Numbered from the stretch's first letter, positions 22,087 to 34,360 are shown. The stretch is 64,000 nt of DNA from Brachypterus glaber (GCA_958510825.1 OY294049.1:21693536-21757535); one strand, 5' to 3'. Made by a program: numbers and translations. The notes: a model not told the origin generated them from the sequence alone.

Positions 22087-23264
22087 TACAGGGTGTATTT
22101 GAAATAGGGTAGGAAATTTTAACAGGTGATTCTGCATGATAAAATATGACAAAAAGTTCCTATAAACATATGTCTAGAAATGCGTCATAAGGGAGCTACG
22201 CCCCTTTGAAATTGGCTAAAAAAATCGGTTTTTATTTAATAACTCAGGAACCCTTGGAGACATGTTAACGAGGTTTTGTACGTGAATTAATCCTAATAAG
22301 GGCCATCTTTGTATGTCATTTTCACGTACTTATTTAAACCAGGGGTGTGCGAAACGGGGGGGGGCCCTATCAGTTTTTTGTCCCAAACTTTTTTCTGTGT
22401 AACTTTTTTGCAATTTTATTTTTGAAATATGATTCCTCAGGTCAAAATACATAAAAAAGATACTCTTGTTGTAATACTGTAGGATTAACCGTTTTCGAGA
22501 AAAGTTCATTTGAAGGTGAAGTTTCACGGTTCGAGGACGAAAAATTAAATACTAAAATGTCGAAAACCAACATTTAATGATGCAATGTTATTCTACATCA
22601 AAAACTAAGAAAAAAAGTTTCCATACATGTAGGTCGAAAAAACGCTTATAAAGCTACCATAGCCCTTTAAAAATGGTGCATATTTAGGAGACCATAGCTC
22701 CATTAGGATTGATTTTTGGAAGTACCTGTATATGAGGTTTTTTTCTTAGTTTTTAATGTACATTCGCCCTGCATTATTAAAATTTTTGTTTTCAACATTT
22801 TAGAATTTAATTTTTCGTCCTCAAACCGTGGAATTTCACCTTCAAATGAATTTTTCTCGAAAACGGTTAATCTTACAGTATTACAACAAGAGTACCTTTT
22901 TTATGTATTTTGACCTGAGGAATCATATTTCAAAAATAAAATTGCAAAAAAGTTACACAGAAAAAAGTTTGGGATAAAAAACTGATAAGCCCCCCCCCCG
23001 TTTCGCACACCCCTGGTTGAAATAAGTACATGAAAATAACACATAAAAACGGGCCTTGGTAGGATTAGTTGACGTGCAAGACCTCGTTGATATATCTCAA
23101 AGGGTTCCTGAGTTATTAAATAAAAACCGATTTCGCCACTTTCAAAGGGGCGTAGCTCCCTTATGACGCATTTTTAGACATATATTTATAGGAACTTTTT
23201 GTCATATTTTATCATGTAGAATCACCTGTTAAAATTTCCTACGCTATTTCAAATACACCGTGTA
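22087..23264. mobile_element. Fold-back element with about 470-bp arms (1178 bp)
   Basis: The left terminus TACAGGGTGTATTTGAAATA and the right terminus TATTTCAAATACACCGTGTA are inverse. Arms continue through ATGACGCATTT, GGGGCGTAGCTCCC, CCAGGGGTGTGCGAAACGGG and TGGTCTCC, to about 22560 and from about 22790. TA at both ends fits a TA target duplication. A transcript would form a hairpin of several hundred base pairs. Open frames inside are mirror artefacts. Confidence 0.9.
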
Positions 23265-23905
23265 TAAATCTTGTTAATGTTTATTTTGTTGGATCGTGCA
23301 AAAACCGTAATAAGCATCACGGCCATTAAGTGCTTACCGGTTTCGGATAGTATTGGAGATTTCGACTTCGTCTCAATCTCCAAACTAATCCTCAACCGGT
23401 AAAATACACTTACTCCCCTTAATACTTAAATAACTATTTCCTACGACATAGTTAGTAGTTAGTGCCTATTTCCCAACCGTTGCCTATGATAACGGTTGGG
23501 AAGTGACAATTAGCTGATTTTACATCTGCTGTCAGAAAATTAATAAACGTCAAACACATAACCTCAAATAGACAAACTAATTTTAAGATAATTTTTGCAT
23601 TTTTTTATGTTTAGGTGTTAGGTCGTAGGAAAAATAGTATACACACCTCGACGCAAACCATTACAGTGTACATCAAGTGCTTTTTTTACTCGGCTGCGCC
23701 TCGTAAAAAAAAATTTTGTGCACTAAAAACTAGGTTCTCGTACTCGGTGCGTAATATAGTATTTTTTGCACCCTCTTTTCGGGGACTAAACCTACTGTTT
23801 TACTTCCTCATCTGAAACATATTATCCACGATAGCTGTACACTTTCAACTTAATATTTGGATGGCAATAAATTTAAAATAGCCTCTCCTGCCTGTTTCTC
23901 AATAA
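23265..23905. other. No gene; two hairpins
   Basis: Imperfect hairpin at 23337-23401 (ACCGGTTTCGGATAGT... CAACCGGT, with ATTGGAGATT/AATCTCCAAA). Perfect CCCAACCGTT/AACGGTTGGG hairpin at 23472-23500. Confidence 0.6.
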
Positions 23906-24140
23906 GGGAACGTTCAAGTATTACGTAACGCAAAATATGGCCATTTTTTACCCCCCCCCCCCCCTTTAAACGCGGCGTAACATTTTCGAGGAATCCGTTT
24001 CTTTAGGCCTGAATCATTTGTAAAAAGGTGATCCAATAAACATTTTATTAGTTTATAATGTTTTAAGTGTTACGTAATATTTTTACTGACACCCACCCCC
24101 CCCCCCTCTGTAGCGCGTTACGTAATACTTGAACGCTCCC
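23906..24140. mobile_element. PIF/Harbinger-like MITE (235 bp) with TAA target duplication
   Basis: Termini GGGAACGTTCAAGTATTACG and inverse CGTAATACTTGAACGCTCCC (about 25-bp TIR), flanked by TAA on both sides. It contains long C runs. TIR form and TWA duplication fit PIF/Harbinger; no transposase. Confidence 0.85.
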
Positions 24141-25587
24141 TAACCATTATGGGGCCAGTTTCTATAGGCTGCAGCATAACCTCAAAATTCATATTTTTAT
24201 TAGTTTTTGTTAAAATCTTTTTAAAATTTGTTCTAACAGCGTGCCACATTTAAAATACTACGGCCAGATTGGAAAAAACAATTAAAAACACGAAGTTGTC
24301 ATTTCGCGATTAATGAATATCATTAATTTTAAAAGAATTGCATAAATCGATTAGTTGGTTTTGAATACATATTTTAATTTATATTTTATGTAAATATATA
24401 TAGTTGTCGGTCCTTCAAAAGATAGCGTATATCCCTAGGAGTAAATTGTGTTTTAGCCCTAAGCATGAATGTTTCCCTCGCTTTGCTCCTGGAAAATAGG
24501 ATCCTGTCTATAACCCATTTTCATTCGCTTTGGCGGCAGAAAAACATTGAGCTTTTGGGTATCCCGCTCCGCGACGCGCCGTTTCCAAAATCCAAAAAAA
24601 TCGACCCAGTTTAATACGGAATGCAGTAGGGTCAGATTTAAAGGTGAACAGTACAACTAAATATCTCTACTCGCAATATATCTACATAACACCCGGGGGT
24701 TTTTCTTATATTTTAAGAAGCTCGTGGTTTAAGTTGCTTTAACCAATAAAAAACATCTTAAAACTATTTTCCTAAAAAATAGAAAAAATAAATAAAAATC
24801 TTGTTATGACTGTCATTTGCATTAAGAGGTGTATGAAAAGATTCTTGTTAAAACCAAGCATACAATTTGTTTACAGTTTATTTTAAACTGTCCTCTAATA
24901 TTATATATGAGTGATTTTAAAACTGCACTTAACGCGTTTTAACGGTCAACTAAAGATTATTCTTACACGCCTCGTTTGGACTTTAAAACATAATACAACA
25001 TATGCTGTGCATTTAATTCGACACTTTATTTGAACAAATTGATGCGGGTATATAAATACAAGCAAACAGGAAGAAATGGTTATTTCAGAAACATGAAAAG
25101 AGGTATAATAAAGACGTTTTTTTAGCGATGTTGTCACAAGTCAACACAATCTGCAAAACCTAGCGAAAAAAGTCCAAACCTTTAAATTTAGGAAACAGAA
25201 GGTTTATAATGAATACTCGTCACAATTTACTTTAGTTAACGCAGCAAAGCAGTAGCTGGATTCTATAAAATACACTATAACAGTTATAGTATATTATATG
25301 CTGTGACGTCACAATTTTACATTTATTTTTTGTGGCTATACCTATAGTTACTATAGTTACAGCTGCAAAAAAATAAATGTAAAATCAAGGATGCTATGCA
25401 ACATTTTAACAATAATGTGTGTGTATACGCTTCGATTTAACTAAACTTACTAAATTGGAATTGTGATCAATGAAGTTAGATTTCTTTATTATTTATTTAT
25501 TCAGCATCTTAATTAGGGAAATTAGTTCAGTTACAATAAATCCACGCCCTAGTGTGAGAGATTGTCCAGTGCTACGTGGATTATATA
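24141..25587. other. Mostly unrecognised sequence
   Basis: 24440-24660 is GC-elevated (CCTCGCTTTGCTCCTGG, CCGCTCCGCGACGCGCC) with a 65-residue minus-strand frame I cannot assign. 25308-25387 is a hairpin (ATTTTACATTTATTTTTTG inverse at 25365-25385). No gene supported. Confidence 0.4.
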
Positions 25588-26120
25588 CAGCCTGTTCCAG
25601 AACTCGCGTACCGAAATTTGAGGGTATATTAAAAACCCTCTGGAAAATATGAAAAAAATAAAAAAAAAATCCATCTTCAATACTAATTAAAAAGGAAGCT
25701 ATTTAATCTGACCAATCCTGTTGCTGATGTTAAATTACCTAAAAATTAGTTTTTCCCTACTTATTAGTAACTATGGTTGCATTTTAATGGTTGACTCGTG
25801 CATTGTTTAAGACTTTCAACTTTAGAATCTTTTTAGGTTATTATATTTTGACAAAACCGACAGAGGCTATTAAATATTCTATTTTTATAGGGTCACTCCA
25901 TTCGGCGGTGGTTTTATGATACCCGTCTTAGACGGCAGCAAAAACTGCCGCTGCAACTCCATTCAGCGCGCTGAATGTAGTGTTTTTTTTTATTAGATAC
26001 TCAGATCTTTTAATTGATTTACTGGCTATAAATTCTTAATACAAATTAATAAAATAAAAATACAATAACTGAATTTTATTTATTTATTTCAAAGTAATGA
26101 ACATAGGAAAATTTTTTATC

Positions 26121-26370
26121 GGTGTTCCGAAAAGAGAACATTCTAGCTAGAATGTAATTTTAAGATTGGTGCAGAGGGCAAGGAATTTTGGAAGTTTAAA
26201 ACAGAAAAGTGGTTGGAGACACTTCGCGAAATGCAAAAACTGCTAATAATAAAGAAGCTGTCATTTAGACTTTTGAAGAATAATCTGGAACAAGCATTAG
26301 TATCGTGGCAAGAAATCTTGATATGTCTGTCCTGTGTTTAATGAACTCTAAAAAAAGAAGAAACGCATTA
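26121..26370 (+). pseudogene. Inverted partial copy of the transposase N-terminal region
   Basis: The plus strand reads TTTTAAGATTGGTGCAGAGG, then AATAAAGAAGCTGTCATTTA and GTATCGTGGCAAGAAATCTT. This matches the minus-strand transposase at about 27220-27430 with many substitutions and stops. It lies head-to-head with the main gene inside the same TIRs. Confidence 0.75.
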
Positions 26371-26405
26371 TTTTTAGCAAACTCGCCTTCAATATATGAA
26401 GCATG

Positions 26406-27535
26406 CTAAAGAATATGTTCAAAATGACCTCCACCAACTTGAACACATAGAGCAGCTCTTTTTAACAGACTTCTCCTGGCATTAATAATCATATTTGGAG
26501 TTACTGACTCAAGCGCTTCATGTATTCGGTCTCCTAGTTCTTCTACAGTGTCTGGCATATTTCTATACACTAAATTTTTTACATGGCCCCATAAAAAGAA
26601 GTACATTGGAGTGAGATCAGGGGATCTAGGAGGCCACCTTCTGGGACCCCCACGGCCTATCCAACTGTTTGGAAAACTGATGTCGAGTTGGCTTCTTGCC
26701 GTTTCTGAGAAATGCACTGGACTTTCATGTTGAAACCAGATGTTATCCACATTTGCCAACCTTTGAAGTGGGATGTCATCAATAAGATTTTCCACTTCAT
26801 CCCTTAAGAAGTTAGTGTAGGTTTTGCCATTCAATCTGCCAGGAAACTCATGGGGTCCAACCTAAAAACAAATATTTTAAGCATTTTATGGTGGTTTATT
26901 TCTCAAAATAACTTGCTATAGCATCTCCCAATATTCCGGCCCAAATATTTAAGGAAAACCTTCGTTGGGGATTTCCTTGCCTGAAGGCATGGGGATTTTC
27001 CTGTCCCCAAACATGAAAATTCCTTGAAATAAAAAAACCATATCTTTGAAACCCAGACTCATCCGTAAAAAGAATGCTTTTTACAAAGTTTTCATTTTCT
27101 TGATGTTTCTGCAAGAGCCATGTGCAAAATTCGACTCGTAAAGGATAGTCCTCCGGTGTCAAGCATTGTACTCGAGTGTAATGAAAGGGATGTATTTTTT
27201 CATCTTTTAGAATTCGTTGAACAGAGGTCTTACACATATCAAGATTTCTAGCCACGATACTAAGGCTTGTTTCAGGTTCTACTTCAAAAGCCTGAATGAC
27301 AGCTTCTTCATTATCAACAGTTCTTGCAGTTCGCGGAGCGCCTCCAATCTTTTTTTTGTTTGGTTAAATTTCCAGAATTTCTTGCCCTTTGCACCAATCT
27401 TAAAATAACATTTCTGCTAGGATGTTCTCTATTGGGAAAACGAATAGAATATTCTACAGATGTAGCTGAAGCACTCCGGCCACATTCGCCATATAAAATT
27501 AGCATTTCGCAATACTCTTCTGAAGTAAACATCAT
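26406..27535 (-). pseudogene. Tc1/mariner-type transposase, broken and with lost catalytic residues
   Basis: Three minus-strand frames in order. The N-terminus (27535-27314, FTSEEYCEMLILYGECGRSA) is the helix-turn-helix form of DUF4817. A frameshift in an A-run leads into the frame with VARNLDMCKTSVQRIL (27255-26896), which includes ILFTDESGF, carrying the first catalytic Asp. After 'GDAIASYFEK' comes a stop and about 40 bp of non-coding sequence ending TTTTTAG. Reading resumes with GPHEFPGRLNGKTY and continues to HFEHIL (26406). In this family the second Asp sits where WFQHESPVHFS now has Glu, and the third in RSPDLTPxDFFLWG is Tyr here (RSPDLTPMYFFLWG). The enzyme would be dead even without the frameshift. 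The 40-bp gap could be a small intron, but no clean GT donor keeps the frame. Confidence 0.85.
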
Positions 27536-27980
27536 GAAAGTTTTGATATTTTTTTATGACATTAATAAATATTTATGTCACATTAATCACCATGTCAACC
27601 TACAGAATATGTACCTGCAATAATTAAATTTGCTTCCATAGCTACAAATTCAACCTTTAATGGTAATTTATAATCAGCAACAGTATTGGTCCACTTAAAG
27701 CGTTCTTATTTTTGAATTGAACGAAGATGGATTTTTTTTTAAATTTTTTTCATATTTTCCAGAGGGTTTTTAATATACCCTCAAATTTCGGTAAGCGAGT
27801 TCTGTAACCGGCTGTACATTGTAAAAAGTTAACTAAATATTCAGTTACAAATGAAGAGGAAGTTATGATCCTAGACAAACCAACTTTAGTTTTTGATAAA
27901 AACACTATAGTTTTAAAGTCGCGTACTTTAATATTTAAGGACGAAGGAAATGTTGCGTGTTTTTAACAAAAATTAAAGTA

Positions 27981-28120
27981 CAATTCTGTGGCTTGGTTCT
28001 CAAAGGGCGGATGTCACTTTGTCAATAGCAACGTTTTTAAGTTAACTCTAATGTATTTTTTTAAAAACGCTGCTATCTACAAAGTGACATCCGCCCTTTG
28101 AGAACCAAGCCACAGAATTG
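27981..28120. mobile_element. Perfect-hairpin MITE (140 bp), TA target duplication
   Basis: CAATTCTGTGGCTTGGTTCT then CAAAGGGCGGATGTCACTTT is repeated exactly as inverse at 28080-28120. TA flanks both ends. Arms of about 55 bp are nearly identical, so the copy is young. Confidence 0.9.
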
Positions 28121-28122
28121 TA

Positions 28123-28984
28123 TAGGATAATAACTTTCGATTTCCTATCCATTTGTAACTTAATATTCAGTTTAATTTTTACAGTGTACAGTATTCAAAA
28201 ATAAATGACAAAATTAATAATAGGTCCAAACTATAGTTAACTATCTAAGAATTTAATGAATGAAATAAAATATGTCAAATAATGTTCTCATTTCATTGGT
28301 AAATTTATTAATTAGTTTAGTGTTAATTATTGAGTAAATTACCCACTAACCACTAATCAATTTGTTTGCTTAGAGATTGTTTGAGTTAAATGTCAGAGAC
28401 TAAGTCGAGTTTATCTTGAATTAAGTCGCAATCATTTGCCTTCAAGCAACAATTTGCAAAAAATAACCGTATTTTAGTGGCAAAATTCATAAAATGAGGG
28501 ATTTATTATTCATAACTAAATAAAACATTAAAAAAAAAACAATAATTAAAGCTAGTTTTTTTTTTAACTCTGTAAAAATTTAACAAAAATTGGATTCGGT
28601 TTAATCGCTGTTAAATTTAATCTAAAGTTAGCTTCGGCTTAATCGTAGTTAAACGTTTGTAATTGGTCGGTTTCTAAATAATCCTTGATACTGATATGTT
28701 TTAATCAACAAAATACGCCTAATGTAACAGTTAACTATAGTAAGATCAAGAGATTAGCGTATCATATGTTAATTTAAGTCGTTTTACTATTTTATAGTTA
28801 AATGACAAATTTTACTAATACTTTACTCATTCATACTACTTAAAAGTTACACTTTGAATAATGTTTAAAGTTTATTATGGCTATTAAAGTAAACACTAAA
28901 GCATTGCCGTAAGTAAATAAAACTCTTTACTTATAATGTGGGTACTCCGTAATTATTAATGTACTAACGTCTTACACTGATAGA
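28123..28984. other. No gene seen
   Basis: AT-rich; no ORF or repeat partner recognised. Confidence 0.5.
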
Positions 28985-29660
28985 ACACTATCGTAATCAA
29001 TAGCGTAATTAGGTTATAGAATAAAAGAATAAATAGAAGTATATATGATTTACAACAACAAATTGTACGCATTTTATTTTAAATTCACATATTACTTACA
29101 TGTATGTGCACATAAAAACTAAATATCACATGTAATTACATGTACATGTATACTATACATTGTATAGGCTTATCGTTAGGTATACTTATACACATGGAAA
29201 TTTTAGCCCAAAATGATTACTTTCAAAGTTTTGCTAAAATCAGCTGATATCCGCCATCTTTATTAATCATCCTTTATAAAATACCGGCACTACTATAATA
29301 TTACAACAAAATAGGCCCACAGGGTGCCGCAGTGTAGGTACGAGGTAGAGGTATGAACCCTCATCTTGTCTCTTCAATCAATCAATCAATAATATTACAA
29401 CAATGCTGCAGTGTTAGAGGTACAAACCCTCATCTTGTCTCTCTTCAATCAATCAATTAATAATATTACAACAATGCTGTTGTAAAATTATAATAAATAC
29501 TATGAACTTGTTTAGTTTGGTTATGGTTTATTGCATTTAATATAACCTTATAATGTTTTAGAATAATCGTAAAAATTGTATTCTATACCTAAAAGTTGAC
29601 ACAACAACGTTTTGTATTAATATTTTTAGATTTTTCTATCAGTGTATAAATGTCTTACAA
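28985..29660 (+). repeat. Dispersed repeat D, copy 1
   Basis: AATCAATAGCGTAATTAGGT, TTTATTTTAAATTCACATAT, CACATAAAAACTAAATATCA and GCTGAT...CATCTTTATTAAT match 33916-34310 in the same orientation. TATTTTTAGATTTTTCTATC near 29620 recurs at 35385. Non-coding. Confidence 0.75.
29340..29475 (+). repeat. Tandem duplication of about 74 bp
   Basis: AACCCTCATCTTGTCTCT, TCAATCAATCAAT and AATATTACAACAATGCTG occur twice in a row with few changes, inside repeat D. Confidence 0.8.
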
Positions 29661-29954
29661 AATAATATATCCACTTTAACCTTTGTTAGTTAAAATTGCA
29701 AAAAAATATATAGGAGATGTTGGGGCAAGAGTAGGAATAGGGTAAACGATTCATGTGAATTAATCGTAATGAGTGGACATGTTAGACTACTAACTACCGA
29801 AAGGGTATAAAAAAATGTTCTAACCAGTATTTTCTATATGAAAAATAAAGGGCTTTTGTTAAATAATGAAATAAAAAGCTGTTAAGATTTTTTTTTCAGT
29901 TTTAAAACAAATACATGGCCCACTTCTTGTGGTCGCGTATATACATAGTACTTA

Positions 29955-30262
29955 AGATATTCAGTAGATTTTCTTTGAAAAGAGCATAAAGATACTTTTA
30001 ATATATTCACAGAAAATAAAACGCAAACAGTATGGGCACATTGACCGTTAAAATATACAGAGCGGTCCAAAAGTCACCCCCCCTCTTAACTTTTGAATGA
30101 GTTGAGATATTCAGTAGATTTTCTTTGAAAAGAGCATAAAGATACTTTTAATATATTCACAGAAAATAAAACGCAAACAGTATGGACACATTGACCCTTA
30201 AAATATACAGAGCGGTCCAAAAGTCACCCCCCCCCTCTTAACTTTTGAATGAGTTGAGATAT
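29955..30262 (+). repeat. Tandem duplication of about 150 bp ending in a MITE arm
   Basis: TCAGTAGATTTTCTTTGAAA at 29961 recurs at 30111, and the intervening sequence is copied almost exactly (GGGCACATTGACCGTT versus GGACACATTGACCCTT; C-run 2 bp longer). Each unit ends with ACAGAGCGGTCCAAAAGTCA, the terminus of the AAAGTC MITE family. The 62-residue minus frame here is not a gene. Confidence 0.9.
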
Positions 30263-31174
30263 CGACTTCAAATTTAGAACTCTTAAATAAGACAACTTTA
30301 ACTATCTTTTAGCATATATTTAATACTTTCAGCTCTTAAAGTGTGGGTTCGTGTGATACATAATTTTAAAACAAATAAAATTATCTATGGGACTGTATAT
30401 TTTTTAATTTTTCAAAACATTTTCTTAAGTTAATTTTTCAATTTTTTGTGTTATAAATTGGATTTTTTATGTTGTTTTTTGTGGGTCATAATTAAATAGT
30501 AGAACAGAGTAAGCATTAATGAAATGTCTAAATTTTAGACTTCGAAAGGAAAATATAACTCCAGATATAAATCCCTCACCAACATAAAATAATATCAGAA
30601 CTGAAAAACTGTGGTTTATAGAAATATTTTATTTGCACATGTCAATAAATATTCATTTTCCAGATATTACTCGGAATTTTCTGGGAAAATATAACAACAA
30701 TAAACAATAGGCAAAACACTTTTAGAATAATAGGATATTTTAATGAAACATTGGTGGAATATTTTAGGACGTCACATCGAACCATTTATAATAATTAAAT
30801 TTATATTTGTTAGATTCTTTCTTAATCATTTTACATTACTCTCAAAAAAATCAGATTTTTCGTGGAAAAAAATATACTTGTGTGACAGTTGTGCAATTTG
30901 TGTAATTATAATTCGTTATCATTCTGTTGGGCTGGGCATGAATTATATTTTTATTAATTAAAATCAGTTTTTTTATGATATGACATCCAGGCATCCAGAA
31001 AAAATACATAACCTCAAATAACTGTAGGATATTGCTGGTAGCATCTCAGCATGGACAAAGGATATGCTTTCAAGTAAAGCTAACCTAATTTTTTAATTTT
31101 ACATATCATTGGGAATAAGCAATTTTTTTTTTTCGCGCTGGCGACGTCGGTGCAAAAGACCTTTAAAAGTTATA
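30263..31174. other. MITE-arm remnant, otherwise no gene
   Basis: 30263-30420 continues the left arm of the AAAGTC MITE family (ATCGACTTCAAATTTAGAAC). The rest is AT-rich without recognisable content. Confidence 0.5.
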
Positions 31175-31388
31175 ATGTAGCTGTAATAGCTATAATAATA
31201 ATAATAGCAATAATAGCTATATTATACTCCATTTAATGAGAGAATACGACTCTGACATCGCATCGCGTAAACTAAATAGCCTCTGTAGGGTAATTGGCAT
31301 TTATTTCTTAAAACTTATGGCTATAATAACTAAAATAGCTATAGCCATAATAGTTATAATAGCTGTGATAGCTATAATAGCTAATAGA
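31175..31388. repeat. Degenerate TATAATAGC repeat blocks
   Basis: Two blocks (31175-31218 and 31316-31388) of ATAGCTATAATAG-type words with their inverse surround a unique stretch. The 64-residue frame 31236-31430 runs through the repeat. Confidence 0.6.
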
Positions 31389-31433
31389 CTTGTCGCTTGG
31401 AACCTTATTATATTTAATGAAGATTTATAGAAC

Positions 31434-31542
31434 TAAGGGCCACTTGCACGTACTAAGTTAAAAATGCTGCGTTGTGATTGGGCAACCATTAACTAAATTC
31501 AAGTTTAAGATTATACCACTCTAGGTGCAAGTGGCCTTTAAA
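31434..31542. mobile_element. Harbinger-like MITE (about 109 bp)
   Basis: GGGCCACTTGCAC at 31437 and inverse GTGCAAGTGGCC at 31525 lie next to TAA/TTA flanks. Confidence 0.7.
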
Positions 31543-31578
31543 AGTTTAATTACTTTAACCACTTGTGATATACTGGCA

Positions 31579-31636
31579 AAGTCACTCTATCTAACATCGG
31601 TTTTAGCTCTGTCAAACTACGCTTGACCCTTTTAGA
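31579..31636. repeat. Hairpin
   Basis: AGTCACTCTATCTAA is mirrored by TTAGATGGAGTGACT, with TGTCAAACTACGCTTGAC between. Confidence 0.6.
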
Positions 31637-31639
31637 TGG

Positions 31640-32982
31640 AGTGACTCTATAAGCTGCTAGGGAATACCTGCACTATGTGGCTATTCTGTCAACTATAAAA
31701 TGAAGATAAAGTAAATACTCCTGTTTTCAAATATCTTCATGTTTATTCTGTTCATAATGTCATACATGAATATATTCTAAATAACTTTGTGGCTATTTAT
31801 ATGACTAAAATGTCAATTTAAGGTTTATTTTAAGCTTCAACTAAAATTAATTAAGAAATTGCTTAATGTTCAGAGTTAACGTTGGATTGCAGAAATTCAT
31901 AAACCGCACTAGCTATAATATAAATGTATAATCAAAATATGCAATAGCAAGGCAAAAATAAGTATTTTCTAACGCATTCTCACTAACAAACTGTAAAATA
32001 GCAACATAACCTATAAATGCAATGAATTCACTTACCTCTTATCCATAGAAACTATAAAAAGTCGCCTATAATAGCTAACTAGGTATCTTCCAAATATTTA
32101 AAAGTGTGTTTTATATTTCAGAACTTTTTGATTAATAAATATTAAAGAATGGGATTGGATTGGACAAAAACACCCCTTTGCTTATATTTATTTGTTGTTT
32201 GATCCTTATTATTATTATTATTAATTATAATAATTAAAACCAGTGAATATAGTGTAATCTGTTTCAAACAGACTGTTTGACTGATTAGTAGAAGCTTTAA
32301 GCTTATTGGGGCTTTTTGTGAATCTGTAATACCAATAAATATAATACAACAGTAACCACTGATTACTATGAATCATAGTTTAAATAGATTCCGTGAGCGG
32401 TGGATACTTTGAACTTTTTTTTCAAAATATTTAAGTAACTTTTAATATTGCCGTTATCCTACTGTTTTAACTGTTTTTTTATGTTTAAGGTAACTTTAGC
32501 TATGTCCAGGCATGGCCACTTAATATCTACATCTTATAAATAAAAGAAAAAAATATATATCTGTTCAAAGTAAATAGGGGTAAGGAATCTTTGAACGCTT
32601 ATAGTTTTTCACGCTAATACAATGATATATTAGCTTCAGCATAATTTTAAACACATGTTTACAACGAGAAATATAATATTCTAGCAGTGCTACAAAACAA
32701 TAAGGTTAAACCACTAATAAATTTTATTAAATAAATCATTTAATATCATTATATTCTAGGTAAAAGTTTACTTACCAAAATTGGCGGTTTTTGAATACTG
32801 AAAAATCACAAATACTAACATAACATGTTGAAAAGCACTAAAATATTCGTCTAGGTATCCTAATAACAGCGGGTATCAAATTTGTAAGTTTAATATATTA
32901 ATATTTATTAACTTTAAAGTTATTAAATTAATGTAACTAAACTAGTGAATTTTTTCAAAGTTTACGCCACAGTTTAAAGTAT
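31640..32982. other. No gene seen
   Basis: AT-rich; an (ATT)n run near 32207. No ORF or clear element. Confidence 0.5.
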
Positions 32983-33358
32983 ACACTGCAAATGAAAATA
33001 TGGTAATTTTACAGCAAATAAAGTGGTAAATTTAAATCAGTACTGTAAATTCACTGTTGTCTGTAAAAATGTGAATTTTTATTTTAGTAATTTTACTGCT
33101 ATCTTTCGTAGAATGTAAGCTTTAATTATGGTAATTTTCAACCAATATTGTAAAAGTGCCGGGTTTTTGGACCACATGCATGAATTTTAATGCACAATTA
33201 TTGTACCGACAGGAAAAGAGCTGAAATTTTACTAAACCGAGTAATATTGAGGTTAATTTTTATAAATATTGTAAACTCACATTCTGACATAGTGAATTTG
33301 CTTTAATTATTACAGTTAATACTACTGAAATATTGACGGACAAATTTAGAGTGTAGAA
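32983..33358 (+). mobile_element. MITE family C, copy 2 (about 376 bp)
   Basis: TACACTGCAAAT to ATTTAGAGTGTA, the inverse-orientation relative of 15334-15733 with about 10-15% differences by eye. Non-coding. Confidence 0.85.
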
Positions 33359-33915
33359 TATTAACTGTTTATTGTATCAAAGCCTATCAATCTTAATCAA
33401 TATTAAGTTATTGTCTAGTTAATTTTTCGACCTATCTACCTACCCCCTTTAAAAAGTAATGAAATTTTAATCAACGTTATCTAAACCTATTCAAAAAAAT
33501 CTATTAATGGGTGTTCCCACTTGGATGAAAATAATAGATTAAAAAAGTGATTATAGTATACACCTTTTGTATGTTTATGACATGTCATCCAGTACAATAA
33601 TAAGATATATTATAAGAGCGCCAGATGATCGAAGTCAAGATGTATGTTATCACTTTTTATATTTCATTTAGATAACAAATACAGACTGTATCCAGAGCCA
33701 GGCCGTAATAAGTTCAAACTTTCAAAACAAGATAGGGGCTATTCAAGAATTACGTCACCTCCATAGGTGGAGGGGGTTGGTGAAAAGGAGACAACGAGTG
33801 ACGAAGGGTAGGAGGTCTGGCCAAATATAACGTCACTTTAAAAAAAAAGTTAAGTATGTAAGTAATTATAAATAAACAAAAAAGTACTAACACCCATTTC
33901 TTCACTGGTAGAAAA
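33359..33915. other. Fragment of a GGGGCTATTCAAG element
   Basis: 33696-33850 has GGGGCTATTCAAGAATTACG, resembling the TIR of the MITE at 23906, and ATAACGTCACTTT. The rest is unrecognised. Confidence 0.4.
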
Positions 33916-34310
33916 TTTTCGTAATCAATAGCGTAATTAGGTTATAAAATACAACAATAAATAGTTGTATATGCGCCAACCACTATATATTGCATAGAAT
34001 ACAACAACAAACAAGTAAACGTGTTCGGGATTTACAAACAAGTGCAGTTGTTCAATTTACAACAACAAATTTTACCCATTTTATTTTAAATTCACATATT
34101 ACATGTGCACATAAAAACTAAATATCACATGTAATTACATTTGCATATACATACTTATGCAAATGAAAATTTGAGCCCAGAATGCCTACTTTCATTTAAG
34201 TGAAACATTTACACTGCCTATCTAGAATTAGCTGATTTTCGGCATCTTTATTAATTATATAGTGACAACAATGTTGTTGTAAAATTAAATATGAAGTGGA
34301 TTAGTATATA
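33916..34310 (+). repeat. Dispersed repeat D, copy 2
   Basis: Same blocks as 28985-29510, with the insertion of a CGCCAACCACTATATATTGC region. Confidence 0.75.
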
Positions 34311-34360
34311 ATATATATTATTATAAATATTATATATTACATATATATTATTATAAATTA

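Larger units (their letters stand above)
25588..27814 (-). mobile_element. Tc1/mariner-like DNA transposon, inactive
   Basis: The ends CAGCCTGTTCCAGAACTCGC and inverse GCGAGTTCTGTAACCGGCTG, continuing through GAGGGTATATTAAAAACCC, give TIRs of about 65 bp flanked by TA. Inside is a broken transposase on the minus strand (26406-27535) and an inverted copy of its 5' part (26121-26370). Confidence 0.9.

Noticed and set aside
22330..22913. Two 65-residue proteins on opposite strands
   Set aside because: They lie in or beside the mirrored arms of the fold-back at 22087-23264 and are palindrome artefacts.
26834..26900. Small intron in the Tc1/mariner transposase
   Set aside because: A TTTTTAG acceptor is present, but no GT donor keeps the required frame, so an indel is equally likely.
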